Assembly: GCF_009455635.1 (NCBI RefSeq)
Contig: NZ_QPER01000002.1
Span: forward strand, 1 to 64,000
Reading direction: 5' to 3'
DNA length: 64,000 nt
DNA from: Paraburkholderia agricolaris
Lineage (GTDB): Bacteria; Pseudomonadota; Gammaproteobacteria; Burkholderiales; Burkholderiaceae
The first letter of the stretch is position 1; each line of letters starts with the position of its first letter. Under the pieces are notes generated by a model, which saw only the letters and a list, made by a program, of their open reading frames with translations, searched no databases and was not told where the DNA came from. Shown piece after piece: positions 26,635 to 35,313 of this stretch. Both the position numbers and the translations under genes were made by a program.

Positions 26635-27240
26635 ATGAAACGTTATCTGTCTGCTTTTCTGGCTGCGGCCGTGGTGTCCACGGCGGCCTATGCGCAAAGT
26701 GCGCCTGATGCCGTGGTGAAGACTGCCGTTGAAGGCACGGTTGCCGCGATGAAGGCCGATCCGCAGGCGCGCGGTGGCGATATGGCCAAGATTACCGAAC
26801 TGGTTCAAACGCGCTTTGTGCCGGCTACCGATTTTCAGCGGACCACGCGGATCGCGGTAGGGAAGGCATGGAGTACGGCGACCCCGGAACAGCAGAAGCA
26901 GTTATACGACCAGTTTACGCTGCTGCTGGTACGTACCTATGCCGCATCGCTTTCGCAGTTGCGCGATCAGGACGTGAAGTTCAAGTTCTTGCCCGTCACG
27001 GTGTCGGCCGGCGCCAAGGACCTGGTGGTGCAATCGCACGTGATCAGCAATGGTGGCGATGACGCCATCGATTACCGGCTGACCAAGGGCGCCAACGGCT
27101 GGAAAATTTACGACATCAACATGATGGGCGCCTGGCTGATTCAGGTTTATCAGACGCAGTTCGCCGATCAGATTTCCAAAGGCGGTGTTGACGGGCTGAT
27201 CAAGTTCCTGACTGCGCATAACGCACGAAGCGACGGCTAA
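26635..27240 (+). CDS. hpnM: Hopanoid-associated MlaC/Ttg2D-like periplasmic protein HpnM
   Basis: A 201-aa periplasmic protein with a signal peptide (MKRYLSAFLAAAVVSTAAYA) and the MlaC/Ttg2D fold, which binds lipids and shuttles them between membranes. Landmarks are FVPATDFQRTTRIAVGKAW, DAIDYRLTKGANGWKIYDIN and GAWLIQVYQTQF. It diverges from hpnN-mlaA, so an inner-membrane pump, a periplasmic carrier and an outer-membrane lipoprotein sit together. The start at ATG 26635 is set by the signal peptide. A strong terminator follows. Confidence 0.9.
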   Translation: MKRYLSAFLAAAVVSTAAYAQSAPDAVVKTAVEGTVAAMKADPQARGGDMAKITELVQTRFVPATDFQRTTRIAVGKAWSTATPEQQKQLYDQFTLLLVRTYAASLSQLRDQDVKFKFLPVTVSAGAKDLVVQSHVISNGGDDAIDYRLTKGANGWKIYDINMMGAWLIQVYQTQFADQISKGGVDGLIKFLTAHNARSDG

Positions 27241-27263
27241 ACCAGCTCAGGTCGCACCAAAAG

Positions 27264-27300
27264 AAAAAGCGCGGTGGCAATCAGGCCACCGCGCTTTTTT
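27264..27300. terminator. Bidirectional intrinsic terminator
   Basis: A perfect 10-bp GC stem (27269-27278 with 27285-27294) is extended by A5/T5 pairs and a T6 run, between converging hpnM and hpnH. Confidence 0.9.
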
Positions 27301-27366
27301 GCAATATATCCAGCAGGGAACGGACAAAACTGCACCAGGAGCGGCACCCAGCCGCCCCAAGACAGC

Positions 27367-28527
27367 TTAGTGCGCGGAAGCGGAAGCCGCCGTCTGCACC
27401 TTCTTGCCCTTACCCGCACGCCCAATCTCTTCCAGCTTGATCTCGACGTGGCGCGAGAACACGTACTCGGCCGGACGTTGCTTATCCAGAGCAATGTCTT
27501 TCACGAAAGCGCCCGAAGTCTTCGGACCGCGCAGGCTGACCTTCAATGCCTTCAACGGGTGTGCCACCGTATCCATCACGGCAGTCGCCTCGAAGCCGCA
27601 GTGCACCATGCAGTCCGCGCACTTTTCGTAGTTGCCCGTACCGTACTTTTCCCACTCCGTGGTTTCCATCAGTTCCTTGAAGGTCTTCACGTAACCTTCG
27701 CCGACCAGATAGCACGGCTTCTGCCAGCCGAACACGGTGCGCGCCGGGTTGCCCCAAGGTGTGCACTCGTAGGTCTGATTGCCGGCCAGGAAGTCGAGGA
27801 ACATGCCCGACTGGCTGAACGACCAGTTCTTGCCGTTGTTGCCGCGCTTGAAAATCTCGCGGAACAGGTGCTTGGTCTTGTCGCGATTCAGGAAGTGCTG
27901 CTGATCCGGTGCGCGCTCATAGGCATAACCCGGCGAGACGGTGATGCCGTCCACGCCCATCGGGCCGAGCGTATCGAAGAAGGCGGCAACGCGTTCCGGC
28001 ACGGCGTCGTTGAACAGCGTGCAGTTGATGTTCACGCGGAAACCACGGCGCTTCGCTTCCTTGATAGCGGCGACAGCTTTGTCGTACACGCCTTCCTGCG
28101 ACACCGAGTGATCGTGCGCCTGCTGGTCGCCGTCGAGGTGAACCGACCAGACGAAGTACGGATTCGGCTCGTAGTCGTCCATCTTCTTTTCCATCAGCAA
28201 CGCATTCGTGCACAGGTACACGAACTTCTTGCGCGCGATGATGCCCTTCACGATCTGCGGCATTTCCTTGTGCAGGAGCGGCTCGCCGCCCGCGATCGAC
28301 ACAACCGGTGCGCCGCATTCGTCGACTGCGCCAAGGCATTCTTCGAGCGACAGACGCTGATTCAGGATGGGATCCGGATAATCGATCTTGCCGCAGCCAT
28401 TGCAGGCAAGATTGCAGCGGAACAGCGGTTCCAGCATCAATGCGAGCGGGTAGCGTTTGTTGCCAGACATATGCTGGCGCATGATGTAGGCGCCGACCCG
28501 GACTTTCTGTAGCAGCGGAATAGACAA
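27367..28527 (-). CDS. hpnH: Adenosylhopane synthase HpnH (radical SAM)
   Basis: A 386-aa radical-SAM enzyme that adds 5'-deoxyadenosine to diploptene, giving adenosylhopane. The [4Fe-4S]/SAM motif C-x3-C-x2-C is at C38, C42 and C45 (RCNLACNGCGK), followed by SIAGGEPLLH. A C-terminal cysteine cluster (YEKCADCMVHCGFEA) resembles the DUF3463 auxiliary region. The start is TTG at 28527 with a perfect AAGGAGG 5 nt upstream, which decides it. It lies 10 bp downstream of ispH in the same operon. Confidence 0.95.
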   Translation of the reverse strand: MSIPLLQKVRVGAYIMRQHMSGNKRYPLALMLEPLFRCNLACNGCGKIDYPDPILNQRLSLEECLGAVDECGAPVVSIAGGEPLLHKEMPQIVKGIIARKKFVYLCTNALLMEKKMDDYEPNPYFVWSVHLDGDQQAHDHSVSQEGVYDKAVAAIKEAKRRGFRVNINCTLFNDAVPERVAAFFDTLGPMGVDGITVSPGYAYERAPDQQHFLNRDKTKHLFREIFKRGNNGKNWSFSQSGMFLDFLAGNQTYECTPWGNPARTVFGWQKPCYLVGEGYVKTFKELMETTEWEKYGTGNYEKCADCMVHCGFEATAVMDTVAHPLKALKVSLRGPKTSGAFVKDIALDKQRPAEYVFSRHVEIKLEEIGRAGKGKKVQTAASASAH

Positions 28528-28537
28528 GACGTCCTCC

Positions 28538-29482
28538 TTAAACTTCGCGTGCAGCGAGTGGTTGCATCAGTTTCGATGGCAACTTGAATTCGACTTTTTC
28601 TTCACGGCCCGCCATCGTCGTGACATCGACGGGCCCCAATGCGCGCAGCGCATCGATTACGTTCTTCACCATTTCTTCCGGTGCCGAAGCACCGGCCGTA
28701 ATGCCGACAGTTTGCACGTTGGCAAACCACTCCGGCTTTACTTCCGAACCGTCGGCGACGAGGTAACTTGCCACGCCGCTTTCGCTGCCAATCTCGCGCA
28801 GCCGGTTCGAGTTCGAGCTATTGGTTGCGCCCACCACCAGCAGTACATCGACCTCTTTGCTCAACTCGCGCACCGCCGCCTGGCGATTTTGCGTGGCGTA
28901 GCAGATGTCGCGCGTGTCGGGACCGACGATGTCGGTGAAACGGCGCAGCAGGGCGTCGATGATGCCACGTGTGTCGTCGACCGACAGCGTAGTCTGCGTG
29001 ACGTACGCAAGCGGCGTATCGAGCGGCAGGTCCAGATGCGCGACCTCGGCCTCGCTCTGCACCAGCAGCACCTTGCCGGGGATCTGGCCGATCGTGCCTT
29101 CCACTTCCGGATGGCCGGCGTGGCCAATCAGAATCAGGGTACGACCCGCCGCCACATATTGGCGTCCTTGCACGTGAACCTTGGTTACGAGCGGGCAGGT
29201 TGCGTCGAGCACGTCGAGGCCGCGCTGTTCCGCGTCGCGCTCGACGGTCTGCGCGACACCGTGCGCGCTGAAAATCGCCACGGCGCCATGCGGCACTTCA
29301 TCGAGTTCTTCGACAAAGCGCGCGCCTTTCTGGCGCAGGTTGTCCACCACGTGGCGATTGTGAACAATCTCATGGCGAACATACACGGGCGCGCCGTGTT
29401 GCTGTAATGCGCGATCGACGATTTCGATTGCACGAACAACACCCGCACAAAAGCCGCGGGGTTGAGCAAGGATGACTCGCAT
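28538..29482 (-). CDS. ispH: 4-hydroxy-3-methylbut-2-enyl diphosphate reductase IspH
   Basis: A 314-aa iron-sulfur enzyme making IPP and DMAPP in the last MEP-pathway step. The three cluster cysteines are visible in [22 protein letters not shown] and [10 protein letters not shown], and the substrate His in [13 protein letters not shown] 29482 begins [14 protein letters not shown], the standard family start; an in-frame ATG at 29551 would add 23 residues. Placement in front of hpnH suggests a hopanoid-dedicated ispH copy in addition to a housekeeping one on the main chromosome (inference). Confidence 0.95.
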   Translation of the reverse strand: MRVILAQPRGFCAGVVRAIEIVDRALQQHGAPVYVRHEIVHNRHVVDNLRQKGARFVEELDEVPHGAVAIFSAHGVAQTVERDAEQRGLDVLDATCPLVTKVHVQGRQYVAAGRTLILIGHAGHPEVEGTIGQIPGKVLLVQSEAEVAHLDLPLDTPLAYVTQTTLSVDDTRGIIDALLRRFTDIVGPDTRDICYATQNRQAAVRELSKEVDVLLVVGATNSSNSNRLREIGSESGVASYLVADGSEVKPEWFANVQTVGITAGASAPEEMVKNVIDALRALGPVDVTTMAGREEKVEFKLPSKLMQPLAAREV

Positions 29483-29857
29483 AAATTGGCGAACTCCGAC
29501 TGACGCGGGTTTCGAAGAAGCCGGTAAATCTGACTTTATCGCCGCGACCATCTATCTAGTTGACGTCTTGAGCCCCGGCGACGAGCCGGTACAGCAAAAC
29601 CAAACGCGCATTCTAACGCTATCAGGCCGGCTTTGCTCTGACAGGCCCGTCAGGGTGTTGGACTACCGCCGCGCCGCGGGTTCGCCGTCCAGCGTCGTAT
29701 CCATGGCGCATGGCGGCATGATGCGGTTGGCAGTGCACGGCTGGTAATGATTACACGCTGGATTACAGGCTGCACCGGTTTAACGGAACCCTTAAACTAC
29801 GTGGTCCTGCGGCACATATCGGCTGCCGCATTACAGAATGGTTTCGAGGCTCGCTGG
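29483..29857. other. Divergent promoter region ispH / hpnC
   Basis: 375 bp between the divergent ispH-hpnH and hpnC-hpnB operons. Part of it stays open in frame with hpnC from 29747, but those 37 extra codons are unlike HpnC proteins. No other gene or clear operator is seen. Confidence 0.45.
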
Positions 29858-30724
29858 ATGGACGTCGATCAATACGAAAATTTTCCGGTCGCGAGCGTGT
29901 TGCTGCCAAAGGCGCTGCGCGCGCCTATCGGCATTATCTATCAGGTTGTCCGCACCGCCGCCGACATCGCCGATGAAGGCGACTGGAGCCCGGCCGAGCG
30001 GCATGCCCGCCTCGCCGACTTTCGCGCCGGCCTCGACGCGGTAGCGCAGCGGCGCGCGGCACCGGTGCACCCGCTGCTGTTCGGCAAGCTCGCCGGCGTG
30101 ATCGCGCAGTATAAACTGCCGCTCGCGCCGTTTTACGATCTGCTCCACGCCTGCGGTCAGGACATCGACAACAACCGTTACGCGGACCGGGCCGCCTTGC
30201 TCGACTATTGCCGCCACTCGGCCAGCCCGATCGGGCACCTGATGCTGCATCTGGTGGGCGCCGCCACGCCGGAGAATCTCGCCGACGCCGATGCGATCTG
30301 CACGGCGGCGCAACTGATCAGCTTCTGGCAGGAAGTCGCCGCCGACTGGAAAAAGGACCGCCTGTATTTACCCCTCGCCGATTTGCGGCACTTTAACGTG
30401 ACTGAGGCGCAGATCGCGAGAGGCGTCGTCGACGATGCGTGGGTAAAACTGATGGCCTACGAGATTTCGTTTGTCCGGGCCACGCTGGTACGTGGCGCGC
30501 CGCTCGCATTACGGATTCCTGGGCGGCTCGGCATCGAGTTGTGCGGCGCAATTCACGGCGGTTTGCGCATTCTCGAGCGGATCGAAAAAGCCGGCTATGA
30601 CGTGTTTCGCGAGCGGCCGGTGCTCAACACTTTTGACTGGTGCGTCGTCGCGATACGCACTGTGGTGATGCGCCTGTCGCGGCGCGTCGGCGTAGAAGCG
30701 GGTTCACTCGAGGGTAATGCTTAA
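29858..30724 (+). CDS. hpnC: Hydroxysqualene synthase HpnC
   Basis: A 288-aa squalene-synthase-family protein that hydrolyses presqualene diphosphate to hydroxysqualene before HpnE. MDVDQYENFPVASVLLPKAL is the usual HpnC opening, so I take ATG 29858 (CGAGG upstream) over ATG 29747. The first aspartate motif reads RTAADIADEGD, with Ala where I expect Asp in HpnC, and the second reads FWQEVAADWKKDRLYLP. hpnC is separated from hpnDE by 11 kb, whereas hpnCDE are often adjacent. Its TAA overlaps the hpnB start. Confidence 0.88.
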   Translation: MDVDQYENFPVASVLLPKALRAPIGIIYQVVRTAADIADEGDWSPAERHARLADFRAGLDAVAQRRAAPVHPLLFGKLAGVIAQYKLPLAPFYDLLHACGQDIDNNRYADRAALLDYCRHSASPIGHLMLHLVGAATPENLADADAICTAAQLISFWQEVAADWKKDRLYLPLADLRHFNVTEAQIARGVVDDAWVKLMAYEISFVRATLVRGAPLALRIPGRLGIELCGAIHGGLRILERIEKAGYDVFRERPVLNTFDWCVVAIRTVVMRLSRRVGVEAGSLEGNA

Positions 30725-31896
30725 TGGTGGTGGTTCTGTTTCTTCTTTCCTGTCTTTCCCTGCTGATCTGGTGCGTGTTGCTGTTCGCGCGCGGCGGTTT
30801 CTGGCGGGCGCGTCCCGCCGCGCCGCTGAAGCTCGACCCGCGTGAAACGTGGCCCGCGGTTGCCGCCGTGGTGCCGGCACGCAACGAAGTCGATGTGATC
30901 GCGCAAGCCGTCACCTCCCTGCTCGAGCAGGACTATCCCGGCGAATTCCATGTGATCGTGGTCGACGACCACAGCACCGACGGCACCGCCGACGCTGCCC
31001 GCGCGGCCGCATTGCAACTGCAATGCCCGGATCGCCTGACGGTGCTGAGCGCGAAGCCGCTGCCGCCGGGCTGGTCCGGCAAGGTGTGGGCGCAGTCGCA
31101 AGGGATCGAGGCGGTGCGCACGCTTGGCCTGCCGGCCGATTTCCTGCTGCTCACCGACGCGGACATCGGCCATCCGGCCGACGCTGTGACGCAACTCGTG
31201 GTCCGTGCGGACGCGGAAAAGCGCGACCTCGTTTCGCTGATGGTTCGTCTGCGCTGCGATTCGTTCTGGGAGAAGGCGCTGATTCCAGCCTTCGTGTTTT
31301 TCTTCGCCAAGCTATACCCGTTCTCGTGGGTCAACAATCCGCGTAACCGCACGGCCGCGGCTGCGGGCGGCTGCATGCTGGTCCGGCGCAGCGCGCTCGA
31401 AGAGGCGGGCGGCATCGAATCGATTCGTGCCGAACTGATCGACGATTGCAGCCTTGCCGCGCGAATCAAGCATCGCGGCACGGGGCGTCATCCGATCCGT
31501 CTGGATGTGGCGGCGCGCAGCGTGTCGCTGCGTCCTTACGATAGTTGGCGCGATATCTGGAACATGATCGCGCGTACGGCCTTTACGCAGTTGCATTACT
31601 CGCCGCTGCTGCTGGCGGGCACCTTGCTGGGCATGACGATCATCTACCTGATGCCGCCCGTGGCCGCGCTGGTGCTCGGGCCGCTGGGCTGGCCTGCGTG
31701 GCTCGCGTGGGCGCTGATGTGCTGCGCGTATGCGCCGATGCTCAGCTATTACCGCCGCTCGCCGCTGTGGGCGCCGTTTCTGCCGCTGGTGGCGCTGTTC
31801 TATGTCGGCGCGACGTTTGCCTCAGCGGTGCGTTACTGGCGCGGCAAGGGCGGCCAATGGAAGGCGCGCGTGCAGGCACCGGTGCAGGAGCGCTAA
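30724..31896 (+). CDS. hpnB: Hopanoid-associated glycosyltransferase HpnB
   Basis: A 390-aa membrane-bound family-2-type glycosyltransferase. One N-terminal membrane helix is followed by the catalytic domain with VVPARNEVDVIAQAV, the nucleotide-sugar site VVDDHSTDGTADAA and the metal-binding LLLTDADIGHP. AELIDDCSLAARIKHRG gives the later D-x-D/ED-type site. Two or three C-terminal membrane helices follow near 295-365. It overlaps hpnC (TAATG) and ends before an intrinsic terminator. The glycosyl acceptor is presumed to be a hopanoid from the neighbours; the reaction has not been inferred further. Confidence 0.9.
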   Translation: MVVVLFLLSCLSLLIWCVLLFARGGFWRARPAAPLKLDPRETWPAVAAVVPARNEVDVIAQAVTSLLEQDYPGEFHVIVVDDHSTDGTADAARAAALQLQCPDRLTVLSAKPLPPGWSGKVWAQSQGIEAVRTLGLPADFLLLTDADIGHPADAVTQLVVRADAEKRDLVSLMVRLRCDSFWEKALIPAFVFFFAKLYPFSWVNNPRNRTAAAAGGCMLVRRSALEEAGGIESIRAELIDDCSLAARIKHRGTGRHPIRLDVAARSVSLRPYDSWRDIWNMIARTAFTQLHYSPLLLAGTLLGMTIIYLMPPVAALVLGPLGWPAWLAWALMCCAYAPMLSYYRRSPLWAPFLPLVALFYVGATFASAVRYWRGKGGQWKARVQAPVQER

Positions 31897-31930
31897 AAGT
31901 CGCACGTCCAGCGATTTGTCGGACGAAAAG

Positions 31931-31961
31931 AAAAGCGGCGCCTTTGGGCGCCGCTTTTTTT
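31931..31961 (+). terminator. Intrinsic terminator after hpnB
   Basis: A 12-bp stem AAAAGCGGCGCC with TTTG loop and complementary arm followed by a T7 run. The leading A-run allows action for the minus-strand gene as well. Confidence 0.9.
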
Positions 31962-31982
31962 ACATCGACCTTTGCCTTTGTA

Positions 31983-32552
31983 TCAGGCCTTGCTGAGCAT
32001 CATGTACATCTGGATCACCATGTCGGGTGAGAACGTGAACGGCACCCAGCCGTGACCGGTGTGGCGCATGACCAGCAGGCGATCGCCATTCGACTGCTTC
32101 TGCACGGCCATGACGGGATTTTTCGTCGAAACGAAGCGCCAGCCCGGCGGGATGCCCGGCGGCGGTTCCGGCGTCATCGAGGCACGTGCGTTCGACAACT
32201 CCTCGATCAATTGCCCGATCTGTTCGGCACGCAGCGCCACCGTCTGACCGCCGATCGTCATGGTGATCTCGTTCTGTGCGGGACGGTTGATTTCGAGTGT
32301 GGGTTGCAACTGGGCGGCCGGTTCTGCGGCGGGCACAGGTGCGGACTCCGCAGCTTCTGCCGCTGCGCTTGCGGCTTCAGGCGCCACGCGCTCCGCTGCC
32401 GCTTCGGACGCGGCATGACTGGCCGCCGGCGCTTCTTGCGCCGTGACGTTTGCGGATGTCTCGGGGATGTTTTCGGCCTGCGGGGCCACGACAGCCTGGA
32501 TGAGCTGATCGACGCCCACTTCCAGCGCGCCGAGCTGTTCGTGAAGATTCAT
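31983..32552 (-). CDS. Uncharacterised Ala-rich protein in the hopanoid locus
   Basis: A 189-aa soluble protein. Residues 25-90 are a low-complexity Ala/Glu/Pro linker. The C-terminal about 95 residues look folded: EITMTIGGQTVALRAEQIGQ, a helix, then PPGWRFVSTKNPVMAVQKQ and MRHTGHGWVPFTFSPDMV. No signal peptide or known motif. It lies between hpnB and hpnA on the minus strand; codon use is ordinary. I do not recognise a family. A hopanoid role is only suggested by location. Confidence 0.72.
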   Translation of the reverse strand: MNLHEQLGALEVGVDQLIQAVVAPQAENIPETSANVTAQEAPAASHAASEAAAERVAPEAASAAAEAAESAPVPAAEPAAQLQPTLEINRPAQNEITMTIGGQTVALRAEQIGQLIEELSNARASMTPEPPPGIPPGWRFVSTKNPVMAVQKQSNGDRLLVMRHTGHGWVPFTFSPDMVIQMYMMLSKA

Positions 32553-32750
32553 GCGAGGTTTCTCTGGTAAGACCTACGATTTTAACTGTTGCGCGTAGGC
32601 TTTTACCTGTCGCTAACACAGTGACGTTGTAACAAAATGCGTGCAGGCCACGCCGGAGCACCGGTGTGACCTGGGTGAGTTCAGTGGTGCCGCCGAAGCG
32701 GCGCGCTGCTGATTACGCCGCCGATCGGTGGTGCCCGCCTCTGGGCTTTA

Positions 32751-33764
32751 TCAGGCCTTGTTCAAGTATCCAGCTTGCCTGAACCACTCGAGCGCATCGC
32801 TCAGGCCCTCGCGATAAGGCCGTGCGCGATAGCCTAACTCGCGTTCCGCCTTCGCCGACGTGAAGTACATCTTGTTCTTCGACATCTTCAGACCGTCGAC
32901 GGTGAGAAACGGTTCGCGCTTTGTGATTTTGGCGACGGCTTCGGCGCCCGCGGCGAGCGGATAAAGCGGCCAGCGCGGCAAACTCAGCGTCGGCGCCTTG
33001 CGCCCGGTCAGCGCCGCGATATCCGCGAGCATTTGTTGCAGCGGCAGATTTTCACCGCCGAGAATGTAGCGTTCGCCGATCTTGCCGCGCTCAAGCGCGA
33101 GGAAATGGCCGGCCGCCACGTCATCCACATGCACGAGGTTCAGCCCCGTATCGACGAACGCGGGAATCTTGCCGAGCGCTGCTTCGACGATGATGCGCCC
33201 GGTCGGCGTCGGCTTGACGTCGCGCGGACCGATCGGCGTGGATGGATTGACGATCACGGCCGGCAGGCCGTCCTCGGCGATCATGCGCTCCACCGCGCGT
33301 TCGGCCAGCACCTTGCTGCGCTTGTACACGCCGATCGCCTGGCCGGCTTTGAGCGGCGAGGTTTCGTCGGCGGATTGGCCGGAGCTGGTAACTTTCAGCG
33401 TGGCCACGCTGCTCGTGTAGACGATACGTTCGACCCCTTCCTTCAGCGCCGCGCGCATGGTCGCCTCGGTGCCTTCGAGATTCGAGCGCTCGATTTCGCT
33501 CGGGTCCGGCGCCCACAGGCGATAGTCGGCCGCCACGTGCAGCAGATAGCGCACGCCGCGCAGCGCGTTGCGCATCGACGCTTCGTCGCGCATGTCGCCG
33601 ACCACGATTTCCGCGTCGAGCGCCTCGACGTTCTTGCGCGGACTGGTGGCGCGCACCAGCACGCGCACCTTGAAACCCTTCTGCTGCGCGATGCGCGCCA
33701 CCGACGAGCCGACGAAGCCGGATGCGCCGGTTACGAGCACGAGATCGCGATTCTGTTCGGTCAT
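32751..33764 (-). CDS. hpnA: Hopanoid-associated NAD-dependent sugar epimerase HpnA
   Basis: A 337-aa extended short-chain dehydrogenase of the dihydroflavonol-reductase/epimerase type. The Rossmann motif is TGASGFVGSSVARIA, the catalytic Tyr-Lys pair lies in GVYKRSKVLAE, and the preceding Ser in VYTSSVATLK. Sequence and position match HpnA, proposed to modify the hopanoid head group. AGGGAA precedes ATG 33764. The exact reaction is not established even for known HpnA. Confidence 0.9.
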   Translation of the reverse strand: MTEQNRDLVLVTGASGFVGSSVARIAQQKGFKVRVLVRATSPRKNVEALDAEIVVGDMRDEASMRNALRGVRYLLHVAADYRLWAPDPSEIERSNLEGTEATMRAALKEGVERIVYTSSVATLKVTSSGQSADETSPLKAGQAIGVYKRSKVLAERAVERMIAEDGLPAVIVNPSTPIGPRDVKPTPTGRIIVEAALGKIPAFVDTGLNLVHVDDVAAGHFLALERGKIGERYILGGENLPLQQMLADIAALTGRKAPTLSLPRWPLYPLAAGAEAVAKITKREPFLTVDGLKMSKNKMYFTSAKAERELGYRARPYREGLSDALEWFRQAGYLNKA

Positions 33765-33930
33765 TCTGTTTCATTCCCTGCGTGACAGTCGACGGATTGT
33801 ACGTGTCGCGCGCGCCGCGTGGCGCGCCGGGCGGTCCAGACGCGCGGGCGAACTGATGAAACGTGGCCGAGCATTCTCGTCGCGGCGCGACTAGAATGCC
33901 GGCTTGAAAGAATTGCGAGGAGAGGACGGC

Positions 33931-34224
33931 ATGGCCCCGGATCTGGATCAGCGGATCGAAACGTATTACGTGCGGGTGCGCGGCACCGTGCAGGGCGTGG
34001 GCTTTCGCCACGCCACCGTGCGGCAGGCCCACGCGCTCGGTATCAAGGGATGGGTGGCAAATCTCGACGACGGTTCCGTCGAAGCGATGTTGCAGGGCTC
34101 GGCCAACCAGGTCGACCGGATGCTGTCGTGGCTGCGTCACGGGCCGCCGGCGGCGCGCGTGACCGAAGTGACCGGCGAAGAACGCGCCACCGAAAAGCGC
34201 TACGAACGGTTCGAGCAGCACTGA
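33931..34224 (+). CDS. acyP: Acylphosphatase
   Basis: A 97-aa acylphosphatase hydrolysing carboxyl-phosphate bonds. The phosphate-binding loop VQGVGFRHAT contains the catalytic Arg, and the catalytic Asn is in KGWVANLDDGSVEA. ATG 33931 is preceded by GAGGAGAGGA, which decides the start over an upstream in-frame TTG. It appears monocistronic, diverging from hpnA with a 166-bp gap and converging on egtD. Confidence 0.93.
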   Translation: MAPDLDQRIETYYVRVRGTVQGVGFRHATVRQAHALGIKGWVANLDDGSVEAMLQGSANQVDRMLSWLRHGPPAARVTEVTGEERATEKRYERFEQH

Positions 34225-34241
34225 GCGGCTTCGCGCAAAGG

Positions 34242-34285
34242 AAAAAAGCGGTGCGCCATCATGGTTACGGCGCACCGCCTTTGTG
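34242..34285 (-). terminator. Intrinsic terminator for egtD
   Basis: A perfect 10-bp stem (34248-34257 with 34269-34278) is followed on the minus strand by a T6 run. On the plus strand the T-run is poor, so it mainly serves the egtD side. Confidence 0.8.
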
Positions 34286-34329
34286 TGTTGGTCCGGCCGC
34301 TCCCGTCGGCCGGCAGCGGTCGGGTGCGC

Positions 34330-35313
34330 TCAACGCGCGACCAGCAGGCTCTCCGCAAAGCCCCAGCCGTCTTCGATCCATTGATGGCTGCATACGAAGC
34401 CCGCATCGTCTGCGATCGTGGGCACCTCGTCCGCGCGATATTTATGGCTGCTCTCGGTCCAGATCGTTTCGCCTGCCTTGAGCGAGACCGTCAATTGCGC
34501 GGCGCCCACGTGCGCGGTGAGATCGCGCTTCGCACGCAGATGCATTTCAATGCTGCGCGCGTCCGGATTGAAGCGCGCGACATGCTCGAAGGCATCGAGC
34601 GGAAAATCGCCGTCGAGCTCGCGATTGATACGCGCCAGCAGATTCAGATTGAACGACGCGGTTACGCCGACCGCGTCGTCGTAGGCGGCTATCAGCACCG
34701 GCGTCGGCTTGATCAGGTCCGTGCCGAGCAGCAGCGCGTCGCCGGGCGCAATCATGTTGCGGATATCGCGCAGAAAACGCGTTGCCGCGAGTCTGCCGAA
34801 ATTGCCGATCGTACTGCCAAGAAACAGCACGAGTAAGCGCTCGTCCGCCGCGCGGTTCTTGCTCACTTCGGCCAGACCCGCCAGATAATCGCGTTCATAA
34901 CCGACGATCGAAATGCGCTCGATGTCGCCGAGTTCGCGCCTGCACAACTGCAACGCACTGCGCGAAATTTCAATCGGGCAGTAAGAAGTGGGGCGCTTTT
35001 TACACAGCGCCTCCAGAATGCGCCGCGTTTTGCGGCCGCTGCCGCTGCCCAGTTCGGCAACGGTCACGTCATGCGGCAAATGCGCGACGATATCCGCCGC
35101 GTGCTTCGTCAGCAGCTGTTCCTCGGCGCGTGTCACGCCGTATTCGGGTAGAACGGTGATCACTTCGAATAGCGCGGAGCCGACTTCGTCATACAGATAC
35201 TTCGACGGCAGTTCTTTCTGCGGCGTGTGCGTGAGTCCGGCGCGTACGGCGGCGGCAAAGGTCGCGCGGAATAGATCGGGCGACGCGTCGTGCGATAGGG
35301 CTGGCTGGGTCAT
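34330..35313 (-). CDS. egtD: L-histidine N(alpha)-methyltransferase EgtD
   Basis: A 327-aa SAM-dependent methyltransferase that trimethylates histidine to hercynine, the first step to ergothioneine. Family marks are SKYLYDEVGSALFEVIT, PEYGVTRAEEQLL, the SAM motif VAELGSGSGRKTRRIL and LFLGSTIGNF. C-terminal IWTESSHKYRADEV contacts the histidine substrate in known structures. ATG 35313 has TGGAG 5 nt upstream; a longer frame to 35418 lacks this. Egt genes are often paired with egtB, but none is adjacent here. Confidence 0.93.
   Translation of the reverse strand: MTQPALSHDASPDLFRATFAAAVRAGLTHTPQKELPSKYLYDEVGSALFEVITVLPEYGVTRAEEQLLTKHAADIVAHLPHDVTVAELGSGSGRKTRRILEALCKKRPTSYCPIEISRSALQLCRRELGDIERISIVGYERDYLAGLAEVSKNRAADERLLVLFLGSTIGNFGRLAATRFLRDIRNMIAPGDALLLGTDLIKPTPVLIAAYDDAVGVTASFNLNLLARINRELDGDFPLDAFEHVARFNPDARSIEMHLRAKRDLTAHVGAAQLTVSLKAGETIWTESSHKYRADEVPTIADDAGFVCSHQWIEDGWGFAESLLVAR

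Noticed and set aside
29747..29857. Upstream extension of hpnC from ATG 29747
   Set aside because: The 37 extra residues do not resemble HpnC N-termini, and the ribosome site is better before ATG 29858.
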